A DNA stretch of 64,000 bases from Phaseolus vulgaris (taxonomy: Eukaryota; Streptophyta; Magnoliopsida; Fabales; Fabaceae), in the NCBI RefSeq assembly GCF_000499845.2, contig NC_023759.2:45292672-45356671 (forward strand). Reading direction: 5' to 3'. Shown here one piece after another: positions 50,141 to 62,905 of the stretch. The position numbers and the translations under genes were made by a program. Below the pieces are notes generated by a model. That model saw only the letters and a program-made list of their open reading frames with translations. It made no database searches and was not told where the DNA came from. How positions within the stretch are numbered: the stretch's first letter is position 1; each line of letters starts with the position of its first letter.

Positions 50141-52056
50141 TGTATATATAAGCCTTCATGGGCTTGAATCTTTGACTATGGTTCCTTCAGGCATTAATGT
50201 GTCATATTATGGTAATTTTTCATAAAATCTGAATATCATGTATATAAATTGGAGTATTCTGTAATATAATTGGAACGTTTATGTAATATAACCAAGGATA
50301 TTGAGTAAGTAAATTATAGCATTCAAAGAGGTTGGAATATTATGTATTAAAATCATGTTAATTGTGCATTAATAAAATTGATTCCCATAATATATTTATC
50401 TAAATTAATATTATTACACTAACATATATTATAATAATAGTTTCAAAAATCATGGTGACCTTGGCCTTAAACCACCTGGCGAGTCAAACTAATCGGTATA
50501 TGACCGACTAAATCCAAGATGGTACAATTGATATATAAATTAATTTCTATTATTGGTAAATAATTTCTAAATTTGTATCAATTAGATTCGAAAGTTTTAG
50601 ATACCAAGTTTATAATCTAAATAATTGGTCGCTAAAACTTAAATAGCTAATTAGATACTAATTTTAAAACTATTTATGAATAATAAAAACTAATTTAGAT
50701 ATCAATAATTTATTTAGTTACTTGAGCTATTGATAGTTTAAAACATCTATTTATTGAAAAGGCAAAACATAAGTGTATATTATGTTTCTCTTTCTTAACA
50801 TATATAGAATTGAGAGAGAGATGCATATAAAAGATTTGGCTGTCATATTTAAATTACGAATTTGATTGTTTATAGACGTGGAGGTAGCTGAAGTGGTCCA
50901 GTATTTGGCAAAGCCACACAATTTCCATAAGAGGGACTTCTCATGGAACAAGAAGACAAAGTACGAGTCAATTCAATTATGCTTTTCAAGTGTTTGGCAG
51001 GAGTTATGTTATCTCTATCTTTCAAATTCATCTTATTTAAGATGAGTCTCATGAGTTGGGCTACTGGCTACTTCGATCACTTTCTTTAATTAATTTAATT
51101 TATTATTTCACTTAATTTTTATAATTATGTTAGATTTGGCGTTTTCTTAAAATGATTTCATAAAATAAGTTAAAGATTTAGAGTTCCTCTCTTTAAACTG
51201 TTTTTTAAAAATAATAATATGTTTTAAAAGTCACTTCAAATATAACTATTTCTCCTTAAAATTAAACTATAATAAAGTCACCCCATATCATTGGTTGAAT
51301 TACCACATTGCTCTTTCATCTTAAACAATGCATGCAACACAAAAGTTACTCCTCTAGTAGTAGCATCAACTACCATGTGTGTAGGAATTGATTCTTTTAC
51401 CATGAACATGTTCATGGCTTTAGTTGACCATACACTTGAAAGAGTTGTTGGTTGCTTCACCATTTTGCATTTATATACCCATGTGCGTGGGCATTGGATC
51501 ACACTTGTGTTTTTCATCGTTGTTTACAATTGTTGCTTTGCACTTTATGTGAAGTTGGGACATCGTTGTTATTCTGAGTTTTCTCCATACTTGTGTTGTT
51601 GATTGAGCTGAAGTATTTAATGTTAGGGTGAAGTTATTGAGATCCAATTATAGAAGGATGAGTAAACTCTTCAAACCACATTATAGATGTTTGTTTTGCA
51701 ATTGCTTAATTGGTATTTTTGTTGTTCCAATGGGTAACTTTGGTCTTTTGGTGGTGTACGTGCACATCATGGTTTCAGGCCCACAGTTGCCAAATTTGCT
51801 AATAATATGTAAGTTCAACATAAAAGCATGAATGGTTGTTTAATTGAGTGCTTGTATGGAGAAAAAGATTGAGATCAACATACATTCATCCAACACAATC
51901 TATTATATAAGAGAGCATGATTGGAAATTCTTACATAATATGTAGTTTATCATAATTAATTATTATTTTCACATTATTGATTGATTATAATAAAATATAA
52001 ATAACTTTTAAATTATATTTTATATTTTATATTTTAAATTAACTTTTATTAATATT

Positions 52057-52061
52057 TAAGA
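52057..52061. repeat. TAAGA target site duplication, left
   Basis: TAAGA directly precedes the TG of the solo LTR and is repeated directly after its CA at 53472-53476. Confidence 0.85.
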
Positions 52062-53471
52062 TGTAACGGTATAAAAAAATAAAGAAGCATAATGGTTGCC
52101 CCGCACCATTTTTTTTTCTTTATTTTTGCTTTTTTTCTCTCTCTTCGTATTCTCTTCTCACTCTTCTCTCTTAATTTTCTCTTCCTTCTCTCTTAATTTT
52201 CTCTCCCAATCTTCATCTATTTTAAAATCTGATCGGACCATGTTGTAGCTGAGTAGTTAAGGAACATTTCTGCCCGATCAGATTTTCAAACAGAGTAAGT
52301 TCATTTTTGCTCTAAAGTTCCTTTGTTCTCTATTTTTCCTTAGGATTTAGTCATCAATCTTGGTGGGGTCAATTGTGAGAAGTTTAATCCTCTCAACTTA
52401 TTCTACTATATACTGAATTTTTGTTCTGTTTGGATAACTTGCATTAGGCCCGTAAATCTTGAAGCTTATCCAGACTGTGAGGAATAAAATTATAAAAGTT
52501 GCTTGGAAAGTAAGCAATTGAGGTAAGGGAAACTAAATTTAATTTTTAATAGTACCCTAGGGTAGAAGATCTGCATATGGAGGGGACGTGGTCCCAATAT
52601 TCAATTTCTCTTGCAAGGATGTTATTTGTTTATATATTGTGTGTTTGTGTTATATATTATTTAAACTTTATAAATATTATATTTTGATAGTTTGAAAGTT
52701 AAATATTGTTTTGATGTTGGAAAAGTTCTTGAATGGTATAAATTTTTAAAATGTTTTGATTGAATGATATGTATTATATATGAATGATGAAAATTGTATG
52801 AAATTGATGCCATACATTTGGGATAATGTATGACTTGTTATTTGATGGTACATTAAGTATGAAAAGCCTATGTTTAATGGAGATCCTCTGGCTTTATTGA
52901 TGATCTAAGTCATGTAGACTAAGATATCAGGTGATGAGAAGCTGAGAGGGAGTTCATACACACCGGGTCAACACTCGATATTGGATGTTTGAACTTACCT
53001 GATCCTTTCTATTGGATTTGCTGGTAATCTTTGGATCAGGTGTTAGTCTCTGGTAGGGGCATACTTAATGAGTCTTCCGGAAGATGAAGTGGGATTGAAA
53101 TGAAATCCAATGATTGTGATTGAAAATAGATCCATGTGTGGTCTATATGAATGATGAAATTGATATTGAAATTTTATATGACAACATTTAAAGAAATGTT
53201 TATAAACAATTCGTTGGATTGGTTCTTTTTGCAAAAATTAGATAAGATATGAAATTTCTTTTCATTAGCTTACCCTTGCTTTTTTGTGTTGTGTTTGAAC
53301 TGCGATGACTGTACTATGTACATGAGCATAGGACCATACAAGTTGGTATATGAATATGAATAGGTAAATATTTGTATTTCTATAAATCCTAATCATGAGA
53401 AACTCCAAGTTGGTATAGTATCTTTTACAACTTTTATTGTAATAGTTATATGTAAATTATGGGATGTTACA
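52062..53471 (+). mobile_element. solo LTR of a Ty3/gypsy-type retrotransposon
   Basis: 1410 bases start TGTAAC and end GTTACA, so the ends form a perfect 6-bp inverted repeat with TG...CA, and TAAGA is duplicated on both sides. There is no primer binding site, gag, pol or second LTR next to it, so it is a solo LTR left by recombination. A CTTACCCTTGCTTTTTTGTG segment near 53270 resembles, from memory, LTRs of the Tekay/Del chromovirus group. Strand is given by that resemblance only. A 13-bp stem (52224-52236 with 52274-52286) lies in its 5' part. It ends about 560 bases before the first peroxiredoxin gene. Confidence 0.85.
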
Positions 53472-53476
53472 TAAGA
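53472..53476. repeat. TAAGA target site duplication, right
   Basis: Second copy of the 5-bp duplication flanking the solo LTR. Confidence 0.85.
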
Positions 53477-53947
53477 GATTAATTTAAAATTTAGAAATAT
53501 TAATAACAATAATCAATTAATTTGATATCAAATTAAAAATTATATTCTAATTTTTTATTAATAATAAAAATTATTTTAAATATCGATAATTTTGTAATTT
53601 TTAAAATAATATATAAGTTAATTAATATAATAATTAATTATTTTTATTTTTAAATTTAATTATTATTTAATGATTTTTTTATTTTTATACTTTTCTTAAT
53701 ATAAAATTATTAAAGCACTATTATTTTTAGTTTATTTGTATTCTATTTAAAGTTTATGTAATTATAATTCTGATATTATTTTAATATTATCGTACTTCTT
53801 TAATTTTTATTTTGATATTTTATAAAATAATATTTAGATAAATATAAGTAAAGGTACAAGTATATTCATTAAGGAGAGTGGAGGGAAATGAGCGAAAAAT
53901 TCCATAAAAATATGATATGCAGCAGGTAGGTGGGAGTAGCATAAAGG

Positions 53948-56900
53948 GAATTTGATTTCTTAGGTTATTATTAGATAGATACTGTTTTCTCCGTCGTCCA
54001 TTCTATTCTATCTACACTCACTCTCTCACCCTCCCATGGCTGCCTCAGCTCCCTGTGCTTCTCTCATATCCTCAAACCCTAACATTCTCTTCTCTCCCAA
54101 ATTCCCTTCTTCTTCCTTTTCTTCCCTCTCCTTCCCCAATATCCCCAATTCTCTTTTCAAACCTTTACGCACTTCTCTCAATCCTTCATCTCCCCCTCTC
54201 AGAACCTTCGTTGCCAGGGCTTCGGTAATTCTTTTCTCCTACCACTTACTCTCCTTTTCCCACTTAAATCTTACATTGCGCTGCAACAATTTGCTCCTTT
54301 TTTATGTTTCTGCTGATTTTACTGTTACCTACTTCTTTGCTTGCTTGCTTGTTGGCCTCTATTTTTTGTGCATTTTTCTCTCTTCCCATCAATGTGTGCT
54401 TTCATATCCAACTCTCTTGTTTCTAGTCCTCGCTGTTCTCGCTCACCTGCTAATTTTATGCACCTCTGTGACTGAACTGTGGAAGTGATTGTGAAAATTC
54501 TGTGTCTGTTTGCTGCATTTCTGAGCATATTACTTCATAGATGTGTTACATGTCGTCCAGTGTAGCACAGATTCATTGTAATTTGTAATTAGTCGAACAA
54601 TGCTTTAAAATAATATGGTAATTCTACATTCTTCCTTCTTCAAGGTTGTAAGTTTTGTATTGGAATTTCTATTCGTGTGTGGGAGAATCTACTTCTGCAA
54701 AGCTTTACAGCTGTAACTTCCTTGATGAAGCTGAAAACTCAATTTTTTTTATAGTGTACTATTTCTCTGGCCTGACCTTTGAAGCAATTTATTTATTCTT
54801 TTTTGTTTGCTTATTTTGAAAGAGTGAACTTCCATTAGTTGGGAACACAGCACCGGATTTTGAAGCAGAGGCCGTTTTTGATCAGGAGTTCATCAAGGTA
54901 TTTACGATGGAATGCTGATTGGTAAATTTTGTGATTACAAATTATGTTGAATGAAACACTGTCTTGTCTTGTCTGTCAGGTCAAACTATCTGATTATATT
55001 GGGAAAAAATATGTTATCCTCTTTTTCTATCCACTGGACTTCACATTCGTTTGTCCGACAGGTTAGTAGACTTCTGATTGCGATTGTTGTGGATCCTAAA
55101 TTTTCTCCTTTTTAACTGTTACATTACTTGTGTACAGAAATCACTGCCTTCAGTGACCGGTATGCAGAGTTTGAGGCACTAAATACAGAAATTTTGGGTG
55201 TTTCAGTTGACAGTGTTGTGAGTTGTTTTGATCCCTTTTTTAATTATTTCTTCAGATTCTAGCTCTTGTATAATTTTCCCCCCATACTTTTATTCTATGG
55301 CATTGTTTGATCCATATAACTGACAATACCAATTGAGGAAAAAGGCTTTGTTTGCTGTAATACTTTTATCGATTCTTGAAAAGACATGTTTTTTGCCTGT
55401 ATACAAGCTGCTGAGAACATGAAAGGTGTTCGATGACTTTGCCCTCTAACTGCTTAGGTTAAGGTTTTAATGATTCATTTGAGAGGAAGAAGCTATGACT
55501 GAGAGTTCTGAGCATAATTGGCAAAACTGTATGAATTCTGCATTTTTTTCTCTTTCAAACTTAATGCAAAGAATTAGGATGTATCGGACAGTATGGTCAG
55601 TGGAAATTACTATATAAATAATGGAAAGCCAAATATTGGACAATGAGTTCATTCCAACCTTAATAATTGAAATGTCTTTTTCTTGACCCACAGATGTAAT
55701 GTTATTCTCAATATTTGTGAAGGATGTGTGACATTGTGGAGTGGGACGCAGTATTCCCACTTGTTCCCTAGAAAACAGACAGATTTTTATGTTATGATCT
55801 ATTACCGTTCCTATTTCTAAATGCACAATTAACTTTTTATAGCCTTATCCGTAGGCCCTTCTTAAGTTTGCTTCTTTTTGATCAGTGGTCCTGTTGTTAT
55901 CATTGTAGTTTTCACACCTTGCATGGGTTCAAACTGATAGAAAGTCGGGTGGTCTTGGCGACTTGAATTATCCATTGATTTCTGATGTCACCAAATCCAT
56001 CTCAAAATCTTATGATGTTCTCATTCCCGATCAGGTATTTTTAAATTGATGGCTATTCATATTCCCCTGCTATCATCAGCCCCAATGTATTTTGTGCTTT
56101 AGTTTCAAATTCTCTGGAAAGAAATGTAGGATGCTGTCTAGATTAATTGTTGAAATGTTGTTTGTGAAACTATTGCTTTTCATTATTTTTTTTTAGCACC
56201 TTTCACAACAATTCTAAATGTTTCCGATGATTAGGGGATTGCTTTGAGAGGATTGTTCATTATTGACAAGGAAGGGGTTATTCAGCATTCTACCATTAAC
56301 AACCTGGCCATTGGTAGAAGTGTTGATGAGACAAAGAGAACGCTCCAGGTAATTATACGAAAAATCAGGACAACACCAGGATTGACAATTTTTTTAGTAT
56401 ATGTTGAACTCTTTTTTTTTTTTTTTTTTTTTTTTTTTCTAGTCATCTGTCATTTATATAAATTCTTGGCATCCATTTATGTGCATTGGTTTGCAGGCCT
56501 TGCAGTATGTGCAGGAGAACCCAGATGAAGTTTGCCCAGCTGGGTGGAAGCCTGGTGAGAAGTCCATGAAACCAGACCCTAAACTTAGCAAAGAGTACTT
56601 CTCTGCTATTTAGGGAGGATAATGGTTGAAGAGTAGCAATTGCTCATATGTATCAATCAATGATAATTTGTATAATGCAACGCAAGTTTATAAAGTTTTG
56701 ATTGAGAGGGTCTCATGATTATATAAATGCATACTGTTCAATAATTTTCGAATGAATTATGTATCTATTTTTATCAATACGTCTGTTTTTTTATGTATTT
56801 CATGATTATTTATGGACCATGCTTTTATATATGATGGAGGAAAAAGGGATCATGGTTTTGTAGCCTTATCGAGCAAGTAGGTATGTGTAAGAATAATCAT

Positions 56901-57000
56901 GAAATGATCATAGGATTTGAAACACCAACAAAAATGATCATAGGATTTTAAGAATGCATCCTTGTTGATTTGTGGAAAGGAATATCTTGTATTCATGATC
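53948..57000 (+). repeat. left copy of a tandem segmental duplication of about 3 kb
   Basis: Similarity to 59828-62905 begins at GAATTTGATTTCTTAGG just upstream of the 5' UTR, and fades after the 3' UTR. Clear similarity runs to about 56882 and weaker, gapped similarity to about 57000. The unit offset is about 5.9 kb. Confidence 0.85.
54036..56613 (+). CDS. chloroplast 2-Cys peroxiredoxin (BAS1-type), tandem copy 1
   Basis: Exons are 54036-54224, 54823-54897, 54980-55061, 55138-55217, 55909-56034, 56235-56348 and 56497-56613. All introns are GT-AG and the product is 260 residues. Residues 1-63 are a Ser/Pro-rich transit peptide. The peroxiredoxin domain follows, with the peroxidatic Cys113 in FTFVCPT and the resolving Cys235 in DEVCPAGW. 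The GGLG motif (156-159) and the C-terminal EYFSAI tail are the features of overoxidation-sensitive typical 2-Cys Prx. The enzyme reduces hydrogen peroxide and organic peroxides in the stroma, taking electrons from NTRC or thioredoxins, and works as an obligate homodimer or decamer (family knowledge). A 27-base T run lies in intron 6. The deduced mature protein is identical to that of copy 2. Nothing is broken. Confidence 0.96.
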
Positions 57001-57671
57001 AGTTGTCAATTGTATCTCACTTATAAATTCCTGTTCGATGAATCTATTGTAAAATGTCTTCATAATGGCATTTTCCCATTCAAAAGTACGAGTCTTCCAT
57101 TAGAAGGGTTGGCTTTATTTGGCATGAGTGTTTTATCCGAACGGTTCTTTTCATAATGGTTTTGAAATCAAGAGTCGGATTTGTTCATTTCTAAAATTGA
57201 CTTCCTTGTACTTTTCTTTATTAATTATTTTTTAAGTAGAACACATCTTACTTCTATAACATAATTGTAATAAAATATTACTTATCATATTCCGCATACA
57301 AATATATGTCTTATCATTATTTTAAGGTTTAAAATTTTATAAATTAGATTATTTTTAATTGAGTTTCTATTAAAAAAATTGTTTTATTGAGTGTTCAAAA
57401 TATTTGTTTATTTTTGTTTAGATGTTTTATCATTTGATTTGTCATTAGGGGATTATATGATTGTTACTTATATGTCTCCAACTCATTGATCCACTTCCTC
57501 ATTATCTCTTCAATCTCTTATAACTTGTTTATTTAATGGGCGAGTTGAAAGAGATCGAAGAGAAAAATATCTTGTTGAAAGGAAGATAAAAATAACAATT
57601 ACCTTATCTTGTTGACCACCAAATCAATTAGCACGATACTTAGATAAAAATAAAAAGTATTTTGAATATTT

Positions 57672-58308
57672 AGTGAAATATATTTTTTGTAGAATTATTA
57701 ACATATTGACTAGAGAAATTACCATATGTTTTAAGAAAATTACTCAAATGTCTAAGAAAATTATTATAAAAATGTCATCCGCATATAAAATATGAGAGAA
57801 AGTGAAAAAACCTTGCAGATTAGTCATATGTAGAATCTTCTTATCATTCACAAGCTTTGAGAGACCTCTATTAAGAACTTCCTCCACAAGACAAAAAAGT
57901 AGAGGAGACAAGATCACATTGTCTAACACCTCTACAACAAGGAAAAAAAACCCACTAAATTGTCATTTATTTTGATAGAAAGTATAGCTGAACGAAGAAT
58001 AGTACTAATCTAATCGACAAACTAGGAGTGAAAACCAAAGCGTGACAAAACTAATAGTAAAAACTTCCCACTTAGAGTGTCAAAGGCTTTGTGAATATCA
58101 ATTTTGTAAGTCACATTGCCTCCATGAACTTTTTTAGAAAGCAAGTTAATAGTTTCAGAAACAATACCAATACAATCTTGAATTTGTCTGCCTTGCACAA
58201 ACTCATACTGATTAGGAGAAATAATTCTAGCAAACACAAGAGCAAGCCGATATGCCAAAATCTTAGAAATAATCTTAAATTTAAAATCAACAACAATTGA
58301 CTTGTAAG
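57672..58308 (-). mobile_element. LINE reverse-transcriptase fragment
   Basis: Minus-strand pieces at 58258-58022 and 57929-57744 match the reverse transcriptase of the LINE at 9470 almost residue for residue: FVQGRQIQDCIGI, VDIHKAFDTL (here IDIHKAFDTL), LSPLLFCL and ILYADDIFI. Nucleotide similarity continues to about 57672 (the part matching 13840-13925). Only the middle of ORF2 is present, with no 3' tail, so it is a truncated or internally deleted copy. It abuts an AT microsatellite at its 5' side. Confidence 0.9.

Positions 58309-58309
<1 letters not shown>

Positions 58310-58348
<39 letters not shown>
58310..58348. repeat. (AT)n microsatellite
   Basis: About 39 bases of uninterrupted AT, directly next to the LINE fragment. 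Confidence 0.95.
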
Positions 58349-58352
<4 letters not shown>

Positions 58353-59827
58353 GAAACTTATAGTTACAGGATTATTATAATAAATATATATTTTGTATAT
58401 AAAATTATAAATATAATTTTCATAATTTTTTATTCACTTTTAATTTCTTTCTCTTAATCTAAATAACTTTATTTTAGTTAATATTTCCTCTCAAATCCAT
58501 CAATTTCCTCAATCTAAAATTCATCTTCAAATTCAAAAAAATTCTTGCATTTCAGAATTTGATTTTCTATCAACCAAATTCTGAACTTGCACAAGTCTAA
58601 TTTGAGAGATAAATTGTGTGACTGTACTTAGAGATTTTTTATTTAGTTTATTTTGATAAAAAAAATGAAACGATTAAATGTTTCACAGACTAAGAATCGA
58701 AGGACACCTAACCATTAAATTAGAAAGATAAGTAAAATAAACATATGAAAACTCCATAAAAGAATGTTTTATTAATTAAACATTAAAAAAAGTAAAGACA
58801 ACCAGAACGTGTGGATAGGAAAAATTCAGAATAATCAAAGTAAACTAAAACATTATCTGTTTGAAGTAAGATTTACTAATGAAATAAATTTGCTTCATAA
58901 GAGTTTAATTATTTAAATTGAAATTCAATTTTAGTTTTAGTTATGTGATAACACCACATAATATTGAACATAGTTCTTTAGTATCTTTAAATATACTTTA
59001 TTTAACAAAATAAGAGAAAATAATAATATTTAATTATATGTTGTTTATTCTAAATACTTTATGTACCCCTGTAGGTTGAATTAATATCTTGATATGCTAA
59101 TATAATTACAATAAAATTGATTATTACATACTTAAGATATTATTCACAAGTTATGGTAACTAATAACTTACACAATTAAATAATGTGTATTGGAGAGATT
59201 ATAAATACGATATATCTAATATATTTATGATTTCAAGTTTCTTAAAACACCCACCTTTCAAATAAACTTTAATAAATACATTAATACTAACAAAAAAAAA
59301 TATCATCGAAAAAAAACATAAAATAATATTAAGATGTTGATTTTGGGAGATCACTCTAAACCTTACAGCAATTCTTTAAGATTTAAATAAAGATAACATT
59401 TTTTTTCAGAGAATATTACCGATAAAGTTACATTCTCCCATATAAGTGATATGAATTCTTTGTAATGCTTGGGATTCTTTCATTAAACTTAAACAATTAC
59501 AGCAATAATTTTTAAACCATTTTTTTATAAAGTAATATATGCAAAAAGAATACGTGCAAAAAAACTGTGAAGTTGATTATTTTGAATATTTTTAACATTT
59601 TAAATTGTATAACACAAATTATTATTTATGATTAGTCAATGATATATTGGCTATTTTTTTATTGAATACGTGAAAACCTAATTTTAATAACTTCTGAAGT
59701 CAATTTTTTTATTTCATTATTATATGAATTTACTTAAATATATTTCGAATACATCATCACAGCATCAGATGTTGAAACGCCCGTGTAAGTTAAATTGGTA
59801 GAAATATGATGTGCATAAAAATTAAAA

Positions 59828-62800
59828 TGAATTTGATTTCTTAGGTTATTTATTAGATAAATACTGCTTTCTCCGTCGTCCATTCTATTCTATCTACACT
59901 CACTCTCTCACTCTCCCACTCTCCCATGGCTTCCTCAGCTCCCTGTGCTTCTCTCATATCCTCAAACCCTAACATTCTCTTCTCTCCCAAATTCCCTTCT
60001 TCTTCCTTTTCTTCCCTCTCCTTCCCCAATTCCCCCAATTCTCTTTTCAAACCTTTACGCACTTCTCTCAATCCTTCATCTCCCCCTCTCAGAACCTTCG
60101 TTGCCAGGGCTTCGGTAATTCTTTTCTCCTACCACTTACTCTCCTTTTCCCACTTAAATCTTACATTGCGCTGCAACAATTTGCTCCTTTTTTATGTTTC
60201 TGCTGATTTTACTGTTACCTGCTTCTTTGCTTGCTTGCTTGTTGGCCTCTATTTTTTGTGCATTTTTCTCTCTTCCCATCAATGTGTGCTTTCATATCCA
60301 ACTCTCTTGTTTCTAGTCCTCGCTGCTCTCGCTCACCTGCTAATTTTATGCACTTCTGTGACTGAACTGTGGAAATGAACTACGGCGGTGATTGTGAAAA
60401 TTCTGTTTCTGTTTGCTGCATTTCTGAGCATATTACTTCATAGATGTGTTGCATGTCATCCAGTGTAGCACAGATTCATTGTAATTTGTAATTAGTCGAA
60501 CAATGCTTTAAAATAATATGGTAATTCTACATTCTTCCTTCTTCAAGGTTGTGAGTTTTGTATTGGAATTTCTGTTCGTGTGTGGGAGAATCTTTTTCTG
60601 CAAACCTTTACAGCTGTAACTTCCTTGATGAAGCTGAAAACTCAATTTTTTTAGAGTGTAGTATTTCTCTGGCCTGACCTTTGAAGCAATTTATTTATTC
60701 TTTTTTGTTTGCTTATTTTGAAAGAGTGAACTTCCATTAGTTGGGAACACAGCACCGGATTTTGAAGCAGAGGCCGTTTTTGATCAGGAGTTCATCAAGG
60801 TATTTACGATGGAATGCTGATTGGTAAATTTTGTGATTACAAATTATGTTGAATGAAACGCTGTCTTGTCTTGTCTGTCAGGTCAAACTATCTGATTATA
60901 TTGGGAAAAAATATGTTATCCTCTTTTTCTATCCACTGGACTTCACATTCGTTTGTCCGACAGGTTAGTAGACTTCCGATTGCGATTGTTGTGGATCCTA
61001 AATTTTCTCCTTTTTAACTGTTACATTACTTGTGTACAGAAATCACTGCCTTCAGTGACCGGTATGCAGAGTTTGAGGCACTAAATACAGAAATTTTGGG
61101 TGTGTCAGTTGACAGTGTTGTGAGTTGTTTTGATCCCTTTTTTAATTATTTCTTCACATTCTAGCTCTTGTATAATTTTTTCCCCATACTTTTATTCTAT
61201 GGCATTGTTTGATCCATATAACTGACAATACCAATTGAGGAAAAAGGCTTTGTTTGCTGTAATACTTGTATCGATTCTTGAAAAGACATGTTTTTTGCCT
61301 GTATACAAGCTGCTGAGAACATGAAAGGTGTTCGATGACTTTGCCCTCTAACTGCTTAGGTTAAGGTTTTAATGATTCATTTGAGAGGAAGAAGCTATGA
61401 CTGAGAGTTCTGAGCATAATTGGCAAAACTGTATGAATTCTGCATTTTTTTCTCTTTCAAACTTAATGCAAAGAATTAGGATGTATCGGACAGTATGGTC
61501 AGTGGAAATTACTATATATAAATTATGGAAAGCCAAATATTGGACAATGAGTTCATTCCAACCTTAATAATTGAAATGTCTTTTTCTTGACCCACAGATG
61601 TAATGTTATTCTCAATATTTGTGAAGGATGTGTGACATTGTGGAGTGGGACGCAGTATTCCCACTTGTTCCCAAGAAAACAGACAGATTTTTATGTTATG
61701 ATCTATTACCGTTCCTATTTCTAAATGCACAATTAACTTTTTATAGCCTTATCCGTAGGCCCTTCTTAAGTTTGCTTCTTCTTGATCAGTGGTGCTGTTG
61801 TTATCATTGTAGTTTTCACACCTTGCATGGGTTCAAACTGATAGAAAGTCGGGTGGTCTTGGCGACTTGAATTATCCTTTGATTTCTGATGTCACCAAAT
61901 CCATCTCAAAATCTTATGATGTTCTCATTCCCGATCAGGTATTTTTATAATGATATATTCATATTCCCCTGCTATCATCAGCCCCAATGTATTTTGTGCT
62001 TTAGTTTCAAATTCTCTGGAAAGAAATGTAGGATGCTGTCTAGGTTCATTGTTTAAATATTGTTTGTGAAACTATTGATTTTCATTAACTTTTTTAGCAC
62101 CTTTCACAACAATTCTAAATGTTTCCAATGATTAGGGGATTGCATTGAGAGGATTGTTCATTATTGACAAGGAAGGGGTTATTCAGCATTCTACCATTAA
62201 CAACCTGGCCATTGGTAGAAGTGTTGATGAGACAAAGAGAACGCTCCAGGTAATTATACGAAAAATCAGGACAACACCAGGATTGACAATTTTTTAGTAT
62301 ATGTTTAACTTTTTGTTTGTTTCTTCCAGTAATCTGTCATTTATATAAATTCTTTGCATCCATTTATGTGCATTGGTTTGCAGGCCTTGCAGTATGTGCA
62401 GGAGAACCCAGATGAAGTTTGCCCAGCTGGGTGGAAGCCTGGTGAGAAGTCCATGAAACCAGACCCTAAACTTAGCAAAGAGTACTTCTCTGCTATTTAG
62501 GGAGGATAATTGTTGAGAGAAGCAATTGCTCACGTGTATCAATTAATGGTGTAAAAGGAATTTGTGTTTTGCAACGCAAGTTTATATAGTTTTGATTGGC
62601 AGGATCTGCTTCAGGATTATATAAATGATTGCGTTGCTAAATTATTTTATGAATTATGTATCAATTTTTATCATTACAGCTGTTTATGATGCATTTCATG
62701 ATTATTTATGGACAATGCTTTTATCTGTGATGGATCTAAAAGCGGTCAGGGTTATGTAGCCTTATCAAGCAAGTAAGAATTAACTGGATTTATATTAAGA

Positions 62801-62905
62801 TTTGTAAGGCCAAAAAAAATTATCATTAATTACGAATTTCTTTAACACTTACAGGCCTGTTGATTTTTGGATATAAATATACTGAATTCATCACGAAATG
62901 TCTAT
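59828..62905 (+). repeat. right copy of the tandem segmental duplication
   Basis: Partner of 53948-57000. The spacing between matching exons is 5887-5904 bases, so only small indels have accumulated inside. Examples are an 8-base gain in the 5' UTR and a gain of about 13 bases in intron 1. Confidence 0.85.
59926..62500 (+). CDS. chloroplast 2-Cys peroxiredoxin (BAS1-type), tandem copy 2
   Basis: Exons are 59926-60114, 60725-60799, 60882-60963, 61040-61119, 61813-61938, 62136-62249 and 62384-62500. Exon lengths are identical to copy 1, all introns are GT-AG, and the product is 260 residues. Compared with copy 1 only residues 3 (Ala to Ser) and 36 (Ile to Ser) differ, both in the transit peptide. 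The catalytic Cys113 and Cys235, the GGLG motif and the YF-containing tail are the same. The few other exon differences seen (in exons 4, 5 and 6) are synonymous. It should encode the same stromal peroxidase. The sequence upstream of about 59828 is unrelated to that of copy 1, so expression may differ. It is intact as read. Confidence 0.96.

Larger units (their letters stand above)
47565..52061. other. intergenic DNA
   Basis: About 4.5 kb, AT-rich. It contains CACTA-like ends at 49811 and 49937 and more of their sub-terminal repeat at 50520-50730. ORFs on both strands at 51278-51602 and one at 50870-51052 (minus) have no motif I recognise. Confidence 0.5.
56883..59827. other. spacer between the peroxiredoxin copies
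   Basis: About 2.9 kb, AT-rich, with weak tail-end similarity to the duplication at its left end. It contains a minus-strand LINE fragment (57672-58308) and an AT microsatellite (58310-58348). No host gene is seen. Confidence 0.6.

Noticed and set aside
51278..51602. Overlapping ORFs on both strands (79 and 103 residues)
   Set aside because: Neither matches a family I know; they could be a decayed transposon piece but nothing identifies it.
55467..55826. A minus-strand ORF inside intron 4 of Prx copy 1, with a partner in copy 2
   Set aside because: It lies wholly in an intron of the opposite strand, and the copy 2 version is shorter (61512-61730), so it is not under coding constraint.
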